Notes under the pieces: model-generated
What the model saw: only the letters and a program-made list of their open reading frames with translations
Databases searched by the model: none
What the model was told of the DNA's origin: nothing
Shown: in pieces, positions 34,885 to 45,767 of the stretch
Layout of the letters: every line of letters starts with the position of its first letter
Numbering within the stretch: position 1 is the first letter of the stretch
Position numbers and translations under genes: made by a program
NCBI GenBank assembly: GCA_003254885.1
Contig: QANT01004461.1
Span: forward strand, 1 to 56,191
Direction of reading: 5' to 3'
Length of the DNA: 56,191 bases
Source: Purshia tridentata
Lineage: Eukaryota; Streptophyta; Magnoliopsida; Rosales; Rosaceae

Positions 34885-37800
34885 ATGAGTGTGGTTAGGA
34901 CTGAAGGAAGCTGCGTTGCGATCCGTACTCTCTCTCTTTCTTCTTCCTCTATCTCCCGCTGCTCTGCTGATCACACCCACGCTCCATCTGAAGCTTCTTC
35001 AGGTTCTCTCTTTTTCTGTCACTCTTCATTCATATAGAAATTTTAGTCCTTCTCTTCAAAAACTAGTCTAACATTAACATGTTGTTCATTTTTATTTGCA
35101 TTCTTTTCAAAGCTCCACGATCTCGATCTAGCCGAACATTTTCCGCCATTCTTGACTGTTTGTCTTCACTGAAGATTTCAAATTGATTATATGACTGCTA
35201 GCTACTGGGATTTACTTTTTGCAGGAATATCGAGCACTTAAGCCATTTTCTTTCATATTTTAATTAAATTTTTTCTTAAAAAATTGATTTTGTTTGTATT
35301 AGCGTCGGTTTCTAATCTAAACCTTATGATAAGGTGCCGTATTAGCCGGAATCAAATCTAGGATTTCATTGGTGTTGGAACTTGGAACGAGTGACACGGA
35401 CTGAGAGATCCTTTTTATTTTTGGTAAGAGAGACGAGAGATATCTGAGATAACAGGGAATGGGAAGTTTCAATCTAATCATTGACCGTTCATCTCCTGTA
35501 GGGTCCACACCTTGCGGTCGGTCCACGATGAAATGGATTTAGACCGGCGGCCCAGTGCACCAAATAAATACCATGGGTCTTTGTATTAACGTACTTACGT
35601 ACGTGCATACGCTGGTATACTAGTATGGGTCTACGCTCGCATCCTATTTCTAAGCGCGTGTACCATTATGGATCAAGTGGTCACGTGTACACCATCTGTC
35701 TCCCACGTGGTCGGATGAGGTTTCATGTCCAGGCCCAGCGCGTGATACCATCTTTGCTTTTATGTTTGTCGGGGTTAACACGACAGGGCACATACATAGT
35801 GAGAGAGTGAGAGTATTTATCCACTGTGTCTCGTCCCATTCACTACAATGCATGTGATATAAAAATGTGCATGTACTGGTGCGCATACAAATATTATAGT
35901 AAATTTGATCTTATTTGAAACGGAAATTCACTGGACGAAGCAAAATTAGTGTAATTAACTAATTAATCACGTTGCTGTCTGCTATTGAATGCTTTCTTGT
36001 GGATCGTATGCCAGCTAGCTTGCCAGGTTGCTTAAGATTTTGTCTGCTATGCTTGTTCGTATTGTGGCAATTAATTTTTTTGTTTGTGTAATTTTTGGAC
36101 TTTGAGGTTAGAGATAGAATGAGTATGGAGTATGGACTGTATGATGATTAATCAGTTTATTGTCAATCAATTGACTGAAAACTAATCAAAGATTAAACTA
36201 AGAACTCCACTGGTTATAATTTTATGCAGATGATGCAACTTGTACTGGTGCGCCTACATGGATTGGTAAGGGGCTCACTTGTGTTTGCTTCAAGCGAAAG
36301 GGAAATTATGAACGGATCTGCATGAACTTGACACCCCTTCAGGCAAGTTAATTTATTACTCATAATAAAGAACCATATTATGAGCATAAAATCGATATAT
36401 TACATGCTCTTGATCACAATGAGAATGCATTAATGGGCTCAAAACCACCTTAAATTCTTGCTTTAAGCCAATTAGCTCTATTTTCTTGGTAATTGAGTAG
36501 ATTACACGATTTGGAGTTTGCTTTTAAGTTTTGAGATCCTTCTCTGTTCTTTAGTTCTTGCCATGATTCCAATTTTTTATTACTTCACCGTATAATATTA
36601 CAGATTTATTCGAAAACTTGCAGGAAGACAGACTGAGACGATTGAAGCGCCGGATGAAGGTTTACTTTGATGCTACTAGGCCAGATCACCAGGTGCATTT
36701 TCGTTTCGACAAATATATACCTTTGGAACCTTTTTATACTTGGGAAGTGATTCAAATTGGACATTAAAGGCTAAATGTTCTCACATGACCAATGTTCACA
36801 GACACATGAAACAGATAGGACATGATGTGAAATTTAAAGATGACATAATCAAATATGCATTCAAATGTTTCTTTGGTAATTGTTTGTCTTTTTTTTTTTT
36901 TAAACTTAGTTGTTAAGAAAATTTGATGAGGGCAGGAAGCACTGAGAGCTCTATGGTATGCCACGTATCCTGGTGAAGAGCTTCATGGCTTGATATCTGA
37001 TCAATGGAAAGAGATGGGGTGGCAGGGAAGAGATCCATCTACTGATTTCAGGTTGTAATTACCTCTATTAATCCGTTGTTCACAGCTTTCTGTTTAATTT
37101 CTTCTGTCACTTTGTTCTATATATTCTTATATTTGGTTAGTTTAAATGATCTACCTAACAGAGGTGCTGGATTCATTTCTTTGGAGAACCTGTTGTTCTT
37201 TGCAAAGACATTTTCGGTAAGATTCCAACTTAGACATCTAAACAAAAAGTTAGAAACATGAAGAAATAGGTTTTTCATCTTCCCAACATGACCAAAAATG
37301 GAGGAGCTTAATTTTCCAACCATGCATGTTATGCTTGCTTAATATGTTTATGCATATTGTTGCAGACATCTTTTCAGTGGCTATTGAAAAAGCAGGGAGG
37401 AAAGCGAGCTGCTTGGGAATATCCTTTTGCTGTTGCTGGTGTAAATATCACATTTATGATCATGCAAATGCTTGACCTTGAAGCCAGTAAGTGTCAGAGG
37501 GCACCTTTAATTTGTTCTAACTTAGGATATCAATTCTAGTAAATTTGACAAATAACAAGTTAAGGCTATTCTAATTCTCTAGAATCTATGCTTGTTATTT
37601 GGCAGCAAAACGTAGGACTTTCATCCGAGCAGTTTTCTTACAGATATTGTCAGGTAAAGAGCCTGCAATTACCTCCTAGTTACTGTTTCAAATCATATTG
37701 CAACAACTGAATAACGTTTGATGGTTACCTTGTCATTCTTAAATGTTGTTTCAGAAAATGAGTGGGCCTTTGACTTGCTTTATTGCGTGGCTTTCATGGC

Positions 37801-38147
37801 TATGGACAAACAGTGGCTTGAGAGAAATGCTACATACATGGAGTTCAATGTGAGAATCCTTGATGTCTATATGATTCATGCTCACCAAGATTATATATAT
37901 ATCAACTCGAAATTTATGTAATTTTTGGGATCATATGTTTTGGTTGAAGACATCATGCTTAAGAGTTAAGGCCATATATATTTTCATTAACTTCAAACCT
38001 TTCTTGCTGGGTTATCAATTTGATTTGATTCAATCATATGTGTTACAGGACGTTTTAAAATCTACTCGAGCTCAGTTGGAGAGGGAACTGCTAATGGATG
38101 ATGTCTTGCGGATTGAAGACATGCCTTCTTACACCCTTCTTTGTTGA
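34885..38147 (+). CDS. ELMO/CED-12 domain-containing protein
   Basis: Plant ELMO-domain protein; ELMO proteins in animals act with small-GTPase exchange factors or as Arf GAPs, while the plant role is little known. Nine exons: 34885-35002, 36230-36342, 36624-36692, 36936-37051, 37162-37216, 37366-37486, 37606-37653, 37755-37849 and 38049-38147, giving 277 residues. The ELMO domain covers about 90-250, with EALRALWYATYPGEEL, WKEMGWQGRDPSTDFRGAGF, PFAVAGVNITFMIMQMLDLE and the C-terminal block EFNDVLKSTRAQLERELLM. Intron 2 begins CAG|GCAAGT, a GC-AG intron. Intron 1 is long (1.2 kb) and contains two G-boxes. The first 40 residues are serine-rich with no known domain. Corresponds by memory to At1g67400, next to the exostosin gene in Arabidopsis. 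Confidence 0.94.
35682..35709. promoter_or_regulatory. Pair of G-boxes (CACGTG) in ELMO intron 1
   Basis: CACGTG occurs at 35682-35687 and 35704-35709, 22 bases apart. G-box pairs bind bZIP/bHLH factors and paired ABREs respond to abscisic acid in known cases. The intronic location 0.7 kb past exon 1 suggests an enhancer or an internal promoter; no direct evidence of use. Confidence 0.35.
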
Positions 38148-40029
38148 AGTGCAGACTGGTTCATTCCTTTAAACATCCATGACTGACCTGAAAATTGTAC
38201 AATGTAACTCTCACTCACAAACACTCGGAGTAAGTGAATCCATAACCTCACTATTGATAATGAGAGTTTCCAATATCTACTCGGATATAAAATTGTATGT
38301 GGACTGTGATGAAATTTTTGCTGTATCACTTTGAGCTTATGAGAATCCGTTTTCAAGGGCTGAGATGAATTCTAAATTAGCGAAAGAAAGTTAATACTGT
38401 GCATGATTTTGGGTTTCACATTTTAATGCCCAATAAGCTGTTTATTGTGAACTTCTTGATAGCCTTTTCATCTTTTCATCTACAAGTGTTGCCTATTGCG
38501 CTAAACCCAGAACCAGAACACGCCAATGTTGCACCGAAACATGAATTTTTTGCTGCCTTTGGGGTTGCCTTTGCCCTATTTTTATTGTCATTTTTTCATT
38601 GCATAGCCATCTTAAAAGATGGAAATGAATATGATGATCTCTCAATTCAACAAGTCAATGTCTCATAATATGATAATGAGAATCGTATATTATGATCATA
38701 TTCAAATTTGAAGAACATGTGTATACACTACTTATATGGAAAAAAATAAAATCCTCAAAATAGAGATGGTGAAGTGCTATTTTGTAGGATTTTTGCCTTG
38801 CATTTTCAGCATATAGAAAACCATTTTCCTGTGGAGTATCACAAAAGACTTGTGAATTTGCTGTCCCAGATTCTTGAGTGCTGACAACTGACAGCCTAGT
38901 TTGCGTAATGAGAAGAGTAGAGAGATTGGGTCGCTCACTTTTCCTTTTCGTGGTGAGGTCTTGAATTACTTAGTGCAGAACTCAGTTGCAGTCTCAACTT
39001 ATTGCCATGTATGGGTCAGACACTCTTGGTATCTCATCCTCTTTACAAGAAAAAGATTGCCAGATGAGATTATAATAATATAGCATGTAGTGGACAAAGT
39101 AGAGTGCTTTTGTCGCTAATGATTTGCAAATAATTAAGCTCTAAATCAGGTGGCAATGATCCTATTAAGAACTTGATCCCATACCTATATGTAGGTAAAT
39201 AAAGTAAAATGTTCCCATCTACATGGAGAGAAAAATGTTACCTACTAATTTGTCTCTATTTAGAGTAATTTTTATAATTCTCAAATATTGGTATCATTAA
39301 TTTATGAACCAATCAAAAGATTAAAATCAATCAAACATTGGTGTAATTTAATAATGAACCAATCAAAAGGTTAATGGGCCCATCCTGGATGTTATTCAGA
39401 ACAAATATTTTATTGGGTACAAAAGGTACCAAGCAACACAGGAAGCTTCGAACTCTGACTTTGGATGTGTGGTAAATGCTCTCTAGCCGCTAGAGATATA
39501 AGTTCTCACGGAAAAAAATTATAAAAAATTATAAAATATATATATATATATATATAATTAATAAAGCATGAAATACAGTTGTCTACATTCTAATGCTGAA
39601 CGCAGAACCATATTGACCAAAGCATAGATTGCTTAGGAATCAAGTTCTAAGGCTGGCCAGTATGGTACATAACAGGTACGCACACCACTGAATAAGAGAC
39701 CCTAACTAAAAGAATGTCATGTTAAAATTCAAATATTAGGAGAGGGAAAAACAAAAGCTGAAGGTTCTAAAAGAACTGCTGATCCTTGAACCCAAAGCTT
39801 GGGCATTACCTACCTTTGTCACCCTTGTCTTTTAAGCAAAACTCTCACCCAAACGTCCATCATCACAGACTTTCCTGCCCCTCAGTCATTGGGTGCTGAA
39901 CAAGGAACTTCCCTCTCTTTCTCTCTCCACATTGCCTTAACTTGGTTGCTTGTCAGAGAACTGAACCCAGCACCACCCTCTTGCTGCCTGAGTATCTCTG
40001 AGATCTGAACATACTGAAGGGACCATCAG
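38148..40029. other. Intergenic spacer between ELMO and MAP65 genes
   Basis: It contains the ELMO 3' UTR, a TA microsatellite (39535-39556), a dispersed-repeat candidate (about 39410-39515) and the MAP65 promoter and leader. A frame at 38399-38668 encodes 89 residues with one hydrophobic stretch (FFAAFGVAFALFLLSFFHC) but no family I recognise; it is probably non-coding or a relic. Confidence 0.5.
39410..39515. repeat. Dispersed-repeat candidate
   Basis: The block with GTACCAAGCAACACAGGAAGC, TTCGAACTCTGACTTTGG and TGGTAAATGCTCTCTAGCC looks like a plant repeat tail with a tRNA-type box B (TTCGAACTC). I base this on general resemblance; only one copy occurs in the window. Confidence 0.3.
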
Positions 40030-43000
40030 ATGGGTTCATTTCAAACACCAATGGGAATGCGAAGCTCCACGCTTCTAGAAACTTCATGTGGATACTTGCT
40101 TCAAGAATTGCAGGCAAGATTTTCATCTAAGTTTATTACATAACTAATGGCTTTGAATGACTCATTCTGGAGCCTTTTTTTTTCTTTAATTTAAATGAAA
40201 CAGATGATTTGGAATGAAGTTGGCCAGGATCAGTTTGAGAGGGAGAAGGTACTGCTAGATTTAGAACAGGAATGTCTAGAGGTTTATAGAAGGAAGGTTG
40301 ATGCTGCAAACACTTCAAGAGCTCGCTTGCACCAGGAGTTGGCAGAAGCTGAGGCTGAATTTACCCATCTTCTTTTGTCCCTGGGCGAACAACGATCTCT
40401 CCCTGGACGGGTACCTTATCTATCAATCCCAGTCAAGTCAGTAAATTAGTGTGACCATAAATCACAGCATGCATGTAATATAGAATTAAAATACATATGT
40501 GATTAGTAAGGATATAATTCTAGAATCATTTGGCAGTCTTCTTGTTAGAATTCAAACATATGCATTCGAATTTTCATTAGCTTTGCCACAATGGTCAATT
40601 CATCAAAATTTCAAAAAATTTCCTTGCCAAAGAATATGCCAGAATGGCCCTCATGCCTGTAATGGATGATAATGGTTGACTATAGTGGTCATGAGATCTA
40701 CAAGTTTTAAACTAAATATAAGAAAGTTTTACTTGCATGAGCTGATTCTTATATCATCTCATCAGCCAGAGAAAATGGCGGGAACACTGAAAGAGCAGCT
40801 AGATTCAATCACGCCAGCTTTGCGGGAGATGAGATCGAGGAAAGAAGATAGGGTGAATCAGTTCCGATCTGTACAAAGCCAAATTCAGAAAATTTCTGCA
40901 GAAATAGCAGGTCAATCAGAGAATGATGATTTATCATCAGATATCATAGTGAATGAGAACGATCTTTCGTTGAAGAAACTAGAGGAGTATCAGATAGAAC
41001 TACACAGACTCCATAACGAGAAGGTATCACTGTAGTACAGAAACTGTTTTGCTGAAATTAACAGAATATTCTTCTGATTGATATATTCAAATTTCTTTTT
41101 AAGTTATTTTGTCTGTCTTGCAGAATGAAAGGCTCATGCGGGTGGATAAATATATAGATGCAGTCCACAATTTGTCTTCAATATTAGGGACAGACTCCTC
41201 CGTGGTCATCACCAAGGTTCATCCAAGCTTGAATGAATTATGTGGAACAGCCAAAAACATAAGCAACAGTATTTTGGCTAAACTCAACAGCACAGTGGAA
41301 ACCCTAGAGGAAGAAAAGCAGAAGCGGCTTGATAAGGTGATAATTACCCATGCAGTTGCACCAGTCTTCATTTGAGCAAAATTAATTGGCAAGGGTTATC
41401 ACCTGGGTTTCTGCAAAACATATATAGTTACATGGTGAATAAAATAGAGAAATTTAACTTAAAATTGACCAAGTAGCCCCAATCATGGTAAAATCAAGCA
41501 TAAATTCTATGTTTTGGGCATTTCAACTTCTCTCCTCAGCCATCTGTTTTCCTATTTGCCATTTCTTTTCTTTTATTTTATTTTTTCCATTCTTAAGGTA
41601 CAACTCTCTTTTTCTGGGATTTTTAAAGATGCAAAGTTACTGGGTTAGATGAAGCATCAGCATAATATATTTCTGCATATACTTTTTCAGCTTCACCATC
41701 TTGGTAAAGCATTGACAAACTTATGGAATCTGATGGACACTCCCTATAAAGATCGTCAAATGCTTTCTCATGTTATGGGCTTATTATCCGTCTCATCAGC
41801 AGAAGTTTCAGATCCGGGAAGCCTAACCCAAAATATAATCCAGCAGGTAAGTATTAATTTTGATGACACTCAATGTATCACAAAAGAGACATAACAATAT
41901 TCAAATTTGTTTAAAGGCTGAGGCTGAAGTCAGGAGACTCGATCAGTTAAAAGCAAGCAAGATGAAAGAACTATTTCTCAAGAAACAGAATGAACTCAAG
42001 GAGATATGCAATAAATCACACATGGAGATGCCTTTGCAAACAGAGATGGATAATCTAATTAACCTCATTAACTATGGTGCGATTCAGTGAAATGGTTTTC
42101 TTTATTTAAATCTAAACTAAACCCCAAACTGACCTAAATGCACAACAGGGGAGATTGACCATGCAGATCTCCTCATGAGCATGGACCAACAGATATCAAG
42201 AGCAAAAGACGAAGCTTCTAGCAGAAAGACTATCATGGAAAAGGTGGAAAAGTGGATGCTAGCACGTGATGAGGAGCGCTGGCTGGAAGAATACAGCAGA
42301 GTCAGTATTTCATACACATTGATCTATATTTGTAGTAGGCTCAAACCTTTATAAGTACACACACGTCTCACATTCCCTAACCCAAGTAACTTTTAGGACG
42401 AGAACCGATACTCAGTCAGCAGAGGTGCACACAAGAACCTGAGACGTGCAGAACGTGCCCGAGTATTAGTCAACAAAATCCCAGGTAAAGTTAAGACTGG
42501 TTTCTTACCTATATGCATTCGCTCACATAATATGATATTACGACAACTAATGAAGATAAGTTTTGTCACAATGGCATAAAACACAGCTTTGGTAGATTTG
42601 CTAATTGCAAATACGAGAAGTTGGGAAGAAGAAAGAAAGAAAAATTTCTTGTATGATGAGGTACGTAAAGTATTGCCCTGCAATATTGTAAGACGATATT
42701 CTCTTATTTGATTCTATAACTGCCTTATAGTTTGGACTTCCCTGTAATAACACAGTATCTTCTATCTTTATACCCTAATTATATGCTTCTCCATAAATTT
42801 CCATGCTTTCTCTGGTAGTCCAAGTCGACTGTAATTACATGGGAAACAATGTCATACAGGTACCTCTCCTAGCAATGTTGGAAGAGTATAATGTGCTACG
42901 GCAGGAAAAAGAGGAGGAAAAGCAAAAACAAAGGGTTAGTTTTATTTAACAATGCAATGAACGGTTCATATTTTATACAGGATATGCAAATATTGAAATT

Positions 43001-43445
43001 TTTTATGTATTGTAGTTTCCAGTAAGACACCCTAGATATTTGCATGTAATCCAATAGAACAATTCCTCATTAAACACTGGCCTATGTATTCTATAAACTT
43101 GACAAGGCAGTTTTTCCCTCACAGGAAAAAAAGAAAGTCCAAAGTCAAGTAGTAGTTGAGCAAGAAAATTTGTTTATGACCAGGCCAAGCACCAGTGCTA
43201 GGCGAACTTCAAACAGAAGTGTGATTGGAGGTTTTAGCAATGCCATGCCTCTAAACAGAAGACTTTCTTTGAGCCTTAAGCAATTGGGACCACACAGCAT
43301 AAATTCAGCCACTCAAGGTGTATCCTTTATAAAGGAAGCTAAGAAGGCACAGGGACAAAAGATGTTTGCCTCTGGCCTTGTTTCTCATCTTAGAGATGAA
43401 ACAGCTTCAGTGGTATCAACATTTTCCGGTCCACTATCTCCCTGA
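40030..43445 (+). CDS. 65-kDa microtubule-associated protein (MAP65/PRC1/Ase1 family)
   Basis: Bundles antiparallel microtubules, acting in the phragmoplast, spindle midzone or cortical arrays. Eleven exons: 40030-40113, 40204-40410, 40766-41023, 41124-41336, 41691-41846, 41917-42076, 42149-42300, 42397-42484, 42587-42660, 42860-42934 and 43125-43445, giving 595 residues. The sequence is nearly all helical with long charged coiled coils. The conserved microtubule-binding part appears as [39 protein letters not shown] and [18 protein letters not shown]. The basic, serine-rich tail (from about residue 505) is a likely target for cell-cycle kinases. Intron 1 starts CAG|GCAAGA and is a GC-AG intron. 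It most resembles the MAP65-8 branch (At1g27920) by recall; the exact paralogue is uncertain. Confidence 0.95.
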
Positions 43446-44060
43446 TAATTGTGTTTGGTTTGTCAATCTTCATGGAAAATGGAAAAACATAGAGCAGAAG
43501 AGAATGAGAAAGCTAGTTGTGTGACAAGACCAGATAGATCATGCAGAAGAATAAGTTCAGTTTACCATTTCAGATAAAGTGCCTATATATTTTATGAATT
43601 TTCCCCTTAGCTGCAGAAGTATCTAGAACTTCAAGACAATTGCGATTGTAAGCGCAAATAAATAAGTTCTAAGATTGTTGTTTCTTATTACTATTTACTA
43701 CCATCGATGTACACTGTGCAGTTAATAAAATTAAACAAATTAAGCATGTTTCCTACAAGCGTTTTGTCCATATCCTGGATTAAGTACTGTGAGATTGCAA
43801 GAAATGTTGATAAGTGCGATAATGTCTAATATTTCTCTTTTATACTAGACTTTCAAAACATATCATGCAAATCATCAAGGCAAGAAAATAATTGCACCCA
43901 AAGACAAATATCTAAATAAAAAATGAGAAAGAAAAACGAAACAAGAAAGCTGGGTAAGGGGTGATTAAAAGTTTATAACACTATAAAACCAATATATATA
44001 TATCATATGAACACAAGCCAGAAAGTAAAGAAATTATCATTAAACAATACACGAACTTAC

Positions 44061-44434
44061 ATGGAATGATGGGAGCAGAACAGGTAGAGCTTTTTCAAGT
44101 TTTCCCCCATTGTCATTGAGCTTCTCTAGAGTGCTTACATTTGACTGCAGACTGTTCCACCCCCTAACCAATTAAGAGTGCATTATGAATTTATACTACA
44201 AATGACTCATCTAGTCTTCAGGTTTACTGCATACAATGTAAGACCTCTTTCATACAAAGGGCATTGATTATTAGACCTATCAGTTCCCCATTTATCATAA
44301 ATTAATGCAAAATATGTAAGCAATATAAGGCCATACCTTCTGCTTTTCTCGTCTCTTCAACAGTCATCAACAAAGGCTTGTTCCTGTTGCTCTTTCACTA
44401 ACCCCATATATTTTTTTGCTTCTTCAACATCATG
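44061..44434 (-). pseudogene. Two-exon gene relic with one in-frame stop
   Basis: Two exon-like blocks on the minus strand have good splice signals: 44337-44434 (acceptor CCTTAG, donor GTATGG) and 44061-44163 (acceptor GGTTAG, donor GTAAGT). Joined, they stay in one frame of 67 codons with a single TGA at codon 26. The translation reads like a charged helical protein (DVEEAKKYMGLVKEQQEQAF; NVSTLEKLNDNGGKLEKALP). I do not recognise the family. No flanking exons are visible, so this is probably a remnant of a longer gene. Confidence 0.5.
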
Positions 44435-44950
44435 CTAAGGAAAAAACCAACTGACAGCAACAACAAATTCAAACTTACAATCATTTCTCATGAACACAAC
44501 CAATCAAAGAAGTAAAGCTTAATTGTAATCTAATTATGAAATCAGAGGCAACAGCCTCTTAATGTTGAGAGATATCCCATATCAAAGATGTGAGGACCTT
44601 GCTAGTGGTTTATAAGGGTTTAGATTACTCCTCCTATTGCCAATTGATTTTGGGATGAATGCCTAGATTTCTTCACTTAAGAGACATACCTCCTTCCTGT
44701 TTCTAGTTATCCCACTTTTAGATGATGATGACGATGAGTAGATGACAAGCAAACAACTCATATATTAATTATTAAACAAGAGAATGAAAATTAAAATTGC
44801 ATACAGCACACTGAAAACTGTAATGAATAATCCACCAAATGCATAGGCAAAATAGAAAATTATTTACAAGATTTGGAATCAGTTCCCCTGTATCTATAAA
44901 ATTATTTTCCATTGATTTCACGGCATTACAACTTGACCAAACAGACAGAC

Positions 44951-45601
44951 CTATGAGTCATTGACCTCGATCGGGGGTTCGCTTGCTGGCTTGCTGCGAA
45001 AGAAGTCATCGATTCGACGAGAGCCGGCTGGAGCCGGATTATCGGCGACGGGGCGAGAGTGGCTCCGATCGGTTGCCTGATGATCGGACGGTTGAGAGGG
45101 CATTGGAAGCTCATCAAGTAGGAAATCGCTCGTAGGACGGTGCCTCTTCACGGCGGTGCGTATGTGTTCGAGCTTCACGATCTTGCGCTTCTTCTCCAAC
45201 GCGACCTCAGCCGATTTCTCCGCCAGGAGTTCAGTGAAGAGCTGTGCAGAGTATGTGACGAGGAATAGTGCCTCTGAGTTTACCTTGTTGATGTCCCTGT
45301 CGATCTTCATTATCTTCTTGACCCGACTCGTAGGGAACTCGGATCGGATCGCTGCTCCGTTCTCTTCTTCGGGCGTTGGCCTCGCTGCCTGGTTCTCTTC
45401 TTCGGCCGTTGGCGCCGCCGCTGCCTTCTCTTTATCGGCCGTTGGCGGCACTTCGTTCTCTTCTTCAACAATTGGCGGTGCTGTGCTCTCTTCTTCAACA
45501 ATCGACGCTGCTGCGCAGCCTGCGCTCGCTTCTTCAACCATTGGAGTTGCTGCGTTGTCTTCTTCGGCCATTGGTAGTGCTGCATTCTCTTCTTCCGCCA
45601 T
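44951..45601 (-). CDS. NF-YC10/DPB3-1-like histone-fold protein
   Basis: Intronless, 216 residues. The histone fold of the NF-YC/DPB3/CHRAC type spans about 88-164: EFPTSRVKKIMKIDRDI, then NKVNSEALFLVTYSAQLF and KKRKIVKLEHIRTAVKRH. Such proteins pair with a second histone-fold partner as a small subunit of DNA polymerase epsilon, or in transcription complexes. In Arabidopsis the equivalent by recall is At1g07980 (NF-YC10, DPB3-1), reported in heat-stress transcription. The N-terminal 85 residues are eight degenerate 10-13-residue units of the type (M/I/T)(A/V)EEEN.A..P, an acidic repeat seen at DNA level as recurring TTCTTCTTC-GCCATTGG blocks. The C-terminus ends in a PIP-box-like stretch RRIDDFFRSKP (about 197-207). 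Two E2F-type sites lie upstream. Confidence 0.9.
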   Translation of the reverse strand: MAEEENAALPMAEEDNAATPMVEEASAGCAAASIVEEESTAPPIVEEENEVPPTADKEKAAAAPTAEEENQAARPTPEEENGAAIRSEFPTSRVKKIMKIDRDINKVNSEALFLVTYSAQLFTELLAEKSAEVALEKKRKIVKLEHIRTAVKRHRPTSDFLLDELPMPSQPSDHQATDRSHSRPVADNPAPAGSRRIDDFFRSKPASEPPIEVNDS

Positions 45602-45676
45602 TGGCGGTTGCTATGCTCCGGTCAGGATTCAGGAATGAATGATATAAAAAACGAAAATGGTGTAGTGTTTTTATAC

Positions 45677-45767
45677 GGCGGGAAATATTCCCATTTTCAG
45701 AGCGGTCTTTGGAATTTTAAATCGAGGGTGCTTTGGGCGTGAGCCGCGTGAGCTAATGTTTCCCGCC
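45677..45767 (-). promoter_or_regulatory. Two E2F-type sites upstream of the DPB3-like gene
   Basis: GGCGGGAAA lies at 45677-45685 and TTTCCCGCC at 45759-45767. Each is a consensus E2F site (TTTSSCGC) in opposite orientation, 76 and 158 bases upstream of the minus-strand ATG. E2F sites of this kind drive S-phase expression of replication genes, which suits a DNA polymerase epsilon subunit. Function is inferred from motif and position. Confidence 0.65.

Noticed and set aside
45156..45642. A 160-codon sense-strand frame with Ser/Ala repeats opposite the NF-YC10-like gene
   Set aside because: It is the mirror of the repetitive acidic N-terminus and histone fold on the minus strand; it has no domain of its own.
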